This document shows, piece by piece, positions 24,069-28,584 of a stretch of 28,584 nt of DNA. The notes under the pieces are model-generated. The model did no database searches. It was not told the origin of the DNA and worked only from the letters and a program-made list of their open reading frames with translations. Each line of letters starts with the position of its first letter. Position 1 is the first letter of the stretch. Location: contig JAGQRA010000707.1 in NCBI GenBank assembly GCA_020425885.1, forward strand, positions 1 through 28,584. The letters run 5' to 3'. The position numbers and the translations under genes are program-made. This DNA comes from Planctomycetota bacterium. GTDB lineage: Bacteria; Planctomycetota; UBA1135; UBA2386.

Positions 24069-25265
24069 ATGGATCGTCCGGCAGGTAACGTGCGGCCCGT
24101 GATCCTGCGCCAGTTCCCGCCGATGGGGGTCTACGAGACCCTGTTCCGCTTCGCCTCCGCCACCGGCAAGTACATGGGTGATCCGGGCACCCATCCGTGG
24201 GCGCAAGGGTTCCCCCTGACGTCGCAGGTGCCGGGCGGACCGCCGTTGCCGGACACGATCTCGATCACGGCGACCGACCGCATGTACCCCAAGGCCGACG
24301 GCCAACCGCCGCTGCGCGAGGCGATCGCGAACTACTACAACGAGTTCTACGGCTGCCGTCTCTCACCGGACAACGTCGCGGTGTTCGCCGGCGGTCGGCC
24401 CGCGATCTTCGCCATCCTGGCGTTCCTGCTCGAGGACGTGGTCGTCGCGATCGAGGAGACCGAGTACACCCCGTACTACGACGTGCTCGAGGTCCTGCGA
24501 CGGCCGCACGTCCTGATCCCGAGCAACATCCGCAACCGGTTCCGCCCGACCCTCGAGGACCACCCGCAGGACGGCAACGTGCTGCTGGTGAAGAGCAACC
24601 CGTGCAACCCGACCGGGATCACGACCTCGGGCGACGACTTGCGGCGCATCGTCGAGCATTACTCGCAGCCGGGCCGCGGCGCCCTGATCGACGAGGCCTA
24701 CGAGTTCTTCCATTCGCCCGAACCGGTCAGCGCCCTCGCGCACATCGAAGACATCGACACCACCGATCTGTTCGTCGTCGGCGCGGCGACGAAGGGACTG
24801 CAGTGTCCCGGCATGCGCACGGGCTGGGTGATCGCCGCGCGCGACCACATCGAGATCTTCCGCAACTACAGCTCGTTCGGCATGGGCGGGGTATCGCGCG
24901 CCTCACAGCTCTACGTCACCGAGCTGCTCGCCCGCGACCGCGTGCGCCAGGCGCGCACGGCGATCGCCGGGTTCTACGGCGAGCAGCGCGCCCGCTACGG
25001 CGAAGCCCTCGACCGCCTCGGCTTCGAGCTGTTCACCGGCGAGGGCGGGTTCTACCACTGGGCCAGACTGCCCGGCGATCTGACCGGCGACGCCTTCAAC
25101 GATCGGCTGTTCGCGCACGACGCCGGCATCCTGCCCGGCCGCCTCTGCGACATGGCGCGCCGCGGCGACGACGGGCCGCTCGGCTCGATGATCCGCTTCT
25201 CGTTCGGCCCGCTCGGCGCCGACTCGTTCGAGGACGACGTCAGGATCCTCGAGCAATGCGTGTAG
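24069..25265 (+). CDS. pyridoxal-phosphate-dependent aminotransferase, class I/II
   Basis: Fold type I PLP enzyme of about 398 residues from ATG 24069. Visible landmarks are YPKADGQPPLREAIANYY, the PLP/substrate segment KSNPCNPTG, the Asp-x-x-Tyr of LIDEAYEFFH and the catalytic lysine in VVGAATKGLQCPGMRTGW. The carboxylate-binding Arg lies near the C-terminus in MIRFSFGPLG. The exact amino-acid substrate cannot be read. A GTG at 24090 with GGCAGG just upstream could be the true start and would lose 7 residues. It is divergent from the FIST gene across a 130-base spacer and convergent with the sulfotransferase (3-base gap). Confidence 0.9.
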   Translation: MDRPAGNVRPVILRQFPPMGVYETLFRFASATGKYMGDPGTHPWAQGFPLTSQVPGGPPLPDTISITATDRMYPKADGQPPLREAIANYYNEFYGCRLSPDNVAVFAGGRPAIFAILAFLLEDVVVAIEETEYTPYYDVLEVLRRPHVLIPSNIRNRFRPTLEDHPQDGNVLLVKSNPCNPTGITTSGDDLRRIVEHYSQPGRGALIDEAYEFFHSPEPVSALAHIEDIDTTDLFVVGAATKGLQCPGMRTGWVIAARDHIEIFRNYSSFGMGGVSRASQLYVTELLARDRVRQARTAIAGFYGEQRARYGEALDRLGFELFTGEGGFYHWARLPGDLTGDAFNDRLFAHDAGILPGRLCDMARRGDDGPLGSMIRFSFGPLGADSFEDDVRILEQCV

Positions 25266-25268
25266 CTG

Positions 25269-26060
25269 TCACACCTCGTAGCCGAGCCGCCGCAGCTGGT
25301 CGCCGAGACGGTCGGCGGCCATCGCCTGCTGCTCGGCCGTGAAGTCGGTGCGCCACCGGCCGACGCTCGCCGCCGGTGATTCGCTCGTGCCGTGCGACCT
25401 GAACAGCTTGCCGGCTGCGTCGCGCTGGTAGGCCCGCACCTCGTCGGTGACCTCGAGCCCTAGCGCCGCCAGCATGGCCGCGGTCTTGCCTTCGAGGTCC
25501 GTGATCAGATCCTCGTAACGCAGGAAGAAGCTGTCCTTGCCGGCGAGCATGCCGTGCGTCTCACGCAGGAACCGCTCCATGTGATCGACACGCGTGGCGA
25601 AGGCCGACTCGAGCCACGACGCCGGATTGACCTTCTGGTGCGCGAACGTCGACGCGATCACGTCGCGCGGGTCGCGCACGAGCTGGACGAAGGCGGCCTC
25701 CGGAAAGTGCCGGATCGCGAAGGCGAGATCGTTGCACGACAGGATCTTGTCGCCGAAGAGATCGCAGTCGCCGCCGCCGACGCGCCGGTAGAAGTCGGTG
25801 ACGAACGGCCGCAGCGTCGTCAGGAACGAGTAGGCGAAGTTCTCGGTGTAGCGCTCGGGCAGGATCCCCGGCGTCGCGAAGCCCTCGCCATCGTCGATCG
25901 CCTGGCTCGACGGCGTGCTCGCGAGCAGGAACGCCTTGCGCAGGAACGTCACCCACGCCGCCTCGTTGGTCATCGCGATCCGCGGATGACTGTCGAGCAG
26001 GGCGACCACCAGGGTGGAACCGGATCGTGGCCCGGTGACGACGAAGACGGGCCTGGGCAT
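25269..26060 (-). CDS. sulfotransferase family protein (PAPS-dependent)
   Basis: 263 residues. PAPS-binding elements are present: the 5'-phosphosulfate loop near the N-terminus (FVVTGPRSGSTLVVALLDSH) and the 3'-phosphate segment QLVRDPRDVIAS. The remainder is helical with Trp-rich stretches, as usual in this broad family. A C-terminal Arg/Trp motif (GRWRTDF) corresponds to the final PAPS contact. The acceptor is unknown; surface glycans or small alcohols are typical. ATG 26060 overlaps the stop of the DsbD-family gene by one base (TGATG), so the two are translationally coupled. A longer frame to 26117 would run inside that gene and is rejected. Confidence 0.9.
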   Translation of the reverse strand: MPRPVFVVTGPRSGSTLVVALLDSHPRIAMTNEAAWVTFLRKAFLLASTPSSQAIDDGEGFATPGILPERYTENFAYSFLTTLRPFVTDFYRRVGGGDCDLFGDKILSCNDLAFAIRHFPEAAFVQLVRDPRDVIASTFAHQKVNPASWLESAFATRVDHMERFLRETHGMLAGKDSFFLRYEDLITDLEGKTAAMLAALGLEVTDEVRAYQRDAAGKLFRSHGTSESPAASVGRWRTDFTAEQQAMAADRLGDQLRRLGYEV

Positions 26061-28453
26061 CAGCGTCCCGCGGCCTTCAGGATGCCGTTCAGGAACTCGG
26101 TCCAGAGCGCCTCCCAACCCTCCGGGGAGCCGCTGAGCTCGAACTCGCCGAGCTTGTCGCCGGTGTGCGGATCGACGACCACGAAGTACGGCATCGTGAA
26201 GTTGCCGGCGAGCTCGTCGCGCGCCGCGCTGTTGGCGGCGAACTGCTCCTCGGTCAGGGTGTTCATGGTGTCAGTGTGGATCCGGGCTTCCACCAGATTG
26301 GGCTTCATGAGGTCGGCGACCGCCGACTTCGGGAAGATCGAGCCTTCCATGATGCGGCAGCTGCCTCAATTGAAGCCGGTGAAGTTGTAGAGCAGCAGCT
26401 TGTCCTCCTCCTTGGCGACGACGATCGACCGCGCCGGATCGTCATAGACGATGGTGTGGTACTTGCTCTCGGCCTCGCTATGGCCGCCGCGCGACATCAC
26501 GAGCTCGGCCGAATAGGGCGGCGCGAACGAGGTCATGTACTTGTCGAGGCGATAGCCGAGCGCGCCCGAGAACAGGTAGACGGCGACCAGCACGACGAAC
26601 ATGCCGGTGCCCTGACGGCCGGGGCCGACGCCGGCGTAGGGCTCGCCGGCCTTGCGCAGGAAGCCGAACAGGAACATCGCCCACAGCGCGAAGATCGCCG
26701 CGGTCATCATCAGGAACAGTTCGCGGTTCATGAACTGCCAGCCGAGCGCGAGGTCGACCATCGACACGAACTTGAGCACGGCCGCGAGCTCGACGAAGCC
26801 GAGCGAGATCTTCAGCGTCTCCATCCACTCGCCGGAGCGCGGCATCGCCTTGACCTTGGTCGGCATCAGCGCCAGCGCGACGAACGGGATCGCCATCGTC
26901 AGGCCGAAGATGCCCATGCCGAAGCCGACGCGCAGCGGACCGAACTCGGCCACCTTGGCGATCAGCGAGCCGACGATCGGCGCCGTGCAGGTGAACGACG
27001 AGATCACCAGCGCCGCCCCCATGAAGAACACGCCGACCAGCCCGCCGACCTGGCCGGCCTTGGTGGCGAAGTTCTGCACGAACCGCGGCGGCTCGAGGTT
27101 GACCCAGCCGAACAGCACCAGGGCGAAGAACAGGAAGACGCCGCCGATGACCAGGTTCGTGACCCACCAGTTGACGAACGGCAGGATCAACGACGACAGC
27201 CCGACGCCGACGAAGACGAACATCGCGATGATGCCGAGCCCGTAGGTCAGCGCCAGGGACAGCACGTTGCCGTTCCTTGCCTCCGCCTGCTTGGTGAAGA
27301 ACGAGAACGTGATCGGGATCATCGGGTAGGTGCACGGCATCGCCAGGGCGAACAGGCCGCCGCCGATGCAGGCCAGGATCAGGCCCCACAGCCCACCGAA
27401 CGGCTCCTTCGTCGGCGCCTGGATGACGTGCTCGGCCCGCACCTCGCCGGCCTCGACGGTCAGCTCGGCCGCGAACGCCGCCTCGGCCGGCGGCTCGCAT
27501 GAGTTCTCGTCGCAGACCTGATAGTCGAGCGCGCCCTCGACCGTGAACTCGCCGGGCTCGGTGCCGTCCGGCACCTTCACCAGCTGGACCACCTCGAACG
27601 ACGACGGCAACGGATACTGCGGCTCGGGCAGACCGAACACCTCGTGCTCTTCGCCGTCCGGAATCTGCGCCTCGCCTTCCGCCTCGAGGCCGTCCCATTC
27701 GATCTTGTCGTGCGACAACGACACCGGCACGTTGCCCGTCTCCTTCTTGCCGTAGGCGTGCCAGCCCGGGGCGACCTCGGCCTCGAGCACGAGCTTGACC
27801 GTCTCGCCGGGCCTGGCGACGGCCGGATCGAAGCGTGCCGTCAACGTCAGCTTGTCGTCGACCGCGTCGGGCAGGAGCTGCAGTCCGGGCTTGGTCCCGC
27901 GCTTGGCGATGCCGGCGAACTCGGGCCGTACCTCGCCGGCTTCGACCGTGAGCTCGGCGGCGAACGTGTCGTCGGTCGGCGGCTCACAGGAACTCTGGTC
28001 GCAGATCTGATAGTCGAATGCGCCTTTGAGTTCGAGTGCGCCCGGCTCGGTGCCGTCCGGCACCTTCACCAGCTGGATCACCTCGAACGACGACGGCAGC
28101 GGATACTGCGGCTCCGACAGGCCGAACACCTCGTGCGCCTCGCCGTCCGGGATCTGCGCTTCGCCGACCGCTTCGAGGCCGTTCCATTCGATCTTGTCGT
28201 GCGACAACGACACCGGCACGTTCGTCGTCTCCTTCTTGCCGTAGGCGTGCCACCCGGCGACGACCTCGACCTTCAACACGAGCTTGATCGTCTCACCGGC
28301 TCGCGCCACATCCGGCTCGAACCGCGCCGTCAACGTGACCTTCTGCTCGGTGCCGAGACCGAATCCGCCTTGTGCGGACAGGGGCGCAGCCAGCGGGCCG
28401 ACCATGGCCATCAACAGGCCGGCAAGAGACAACCAGTGGAGCAGGGTCTTCAT
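26060..28453 (-). CDS. DsbD-family thiol:disulfide reductase, probable selenoprotein (UxxC)
   Basis: Read through one in-frame TGA (26366-26368), this gives 797 residues. A signal peptide (1-27, MKTLLHWLSLAGLL) is followed by two DsbD-alpha-like domains (about 38-176 and 201-339), each with a Cys pair (CDQSSC, CDENSC). The membrane domain (about 352-640) has redox cysteines Cys374 (LAMPCTYP) and Cys489 (SFTCTAP). The thioredoxin-like C-terminal domain (about 665-797) has the active site NFTGFN-Sec-GSCRIME, Sec at residue 696, where relatives have Cys-x-x-Cys. DsbD moves electrons from cytoplasmic thioredoxin across the membrane. The frame, spacing and similarity continue past the TGA. A downstream ORF from 26350 would start in the middle of the thioredoxin fold, so split genes are unlikely. 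ATG 28453 is preferred; a GTG at 28474 adds 7 residues. Confidence 0.9.
26332..26348 (-). promoter_or_regulatory. candidate bacterial SECIS element
   Basis: On the - strand GGAAG (26348-26344) pairs with CTTCC (26336-26332) around a 7-base loop GCTCGAT. The loop begins 22 bases after the UGA. From memory, published bacterial SECIS models ask for a loop of 3-14 bases, a UGA-to-loop distance of about 16-37 bases, and a G among the first two loop bases. All three are met. Five pairs is at the short end and no fold energy was computed. Confidence 0.6.
26366..26368 (-). other. in-frame UGA, proposed selenocysteine codon
   Basis: This TGA replaces the first Cys codon of the thioredoxin CxxC motif; one base change from TGC or TGT. 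The second Cys (GSCR) and the following ME are intact. The remaining 101 codons stay open in the same frame to the TGA at 26062-26060. Confidence 0.87.
27437..28342 (-). repeat. tandem duplication of the DsbD N-terminal domain
   Basis: Two 417-base units, 28342-27926 and 27853-27437, encode 139-residue domains that align without a gap. My count is 111 of 139 identical residues (about 80%). Long identical runs occur, such as WHAYGKKET, NVPVSLSHDKIEW and EPQYPLPSSFEV. The 24-residue stretch between them is unique. High identity points to a fairly recent intragenic duplication. Confidence 0.95.
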
Positions 28454-28584
28454 CGGGGCGGGGATGATACGCACCCTCGCGCCCAGGTTGCGCAGAAGTT
28501 CCGCCGGCCGTGTGCGGCCGCGTTACCGTCCGCCGCCTCGCGCGGTTCGCACCCGACCCGCGGCATCGGCATCGAGCTTCTCGA

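Noticed and set aside
26060..26350. Separate small gene starting at ATG 26350 and a truncated DsbD ending at 26366
   Set aside because: The small frame would begin just after the redox motif of a thioredoxin fold, and its frame is exactly that of the upstream gene. Read-through at a Sec codon explains both halves.
26366..26368. Nonsense mutation or pseudogene of the DsbD-family gene
   Set aside because: The downstream 101 codons show no further stops or frame change, the second Cys is kept, and the sulfotransferase start overlaps the gene end. It cannot be fully excluded without data from relatives.
28454..28584. Start of another gene at the right edge
   Set aside because: No convincing coding frame or start is visible; a small hairpin (28506-28519, GGCCG-TGTG-CGGCC) is the only structure, without a T tract.

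Overview
The window is GC-rich bacterial chromosome with dense genes and short spacers. It holds no rRNA, tRNA, insertion sequence or CRISPR array that I could see. Motile-cell genes, one-carbon-copy housekeeping genes and an exported protein of a type common in marine planctomycetes suggest a flagellated planctomycete-like organism. That lineage call is an inference from gene style, not from a marker gene.

Layout. (1) 1-3590, + strand: flagellar filament genes. These are the tail of one flagellin, a complete second flagellin, fliD, fliS and a FliT-like small protein. (2) 3871-7004, - strand: a TPR protein and a large multidomain glycosyltransferase, probably a flagellin glycosylation unit. 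(3) 7132-12604: biotin ligase (+), then a - strand run of ispH, nadE and a degenerate Fic-like gene, and a separate exported protein. (4) 12770-14715, +: a membrane protein with a basic tail, and apt. (5) 14892-19081, +: a class I cyclic-di-GMP (GEMM-I) riboswitch heads a long structured leader, followed by a FliA/WhiG-type sigma factor, an HDOD protein, CheY, CheX and a CheC-like/pseudo-receiver fusion. (6) 19094-23936, -: a 65-residue stand-alone DHp-like protein, two beta-oxidation-type enzymes, and a hybrid histidine kinase translated just after a FIST sensor. (7) 24069-28453: an aminotransferase (+), then a sulfotransferase and a DsbD-family reductase on the - strand.

Two things stand out. 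First, the DsbD-family gene has one in-frame TGA exactly where the first cysteine of the C-terminal CxxC should be. The thioredoxin-like domain continues in frame, and a hairpin fitting the bacterial SECIS pattern follows, so it is very likely a selenoprotein (UxxC) that an ordinary gene caller splits in two. It also carries a tandem duplication of its N-terminal redox domain, about 80% identical. Second, the flagellar sigma factor and chemotaxis genes sit behind a cyclic-di-GMP riboswitch, so second-messenger level is likely read by RNA at the top of the late flagellar cascade. Sigma-28-like elements lie upstream of the flagellin, fliD and glycosyltransferase genes, which fits that sigma factor controlling them.

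All functional names rest on reading motifs by eye. No search or folding program was run.
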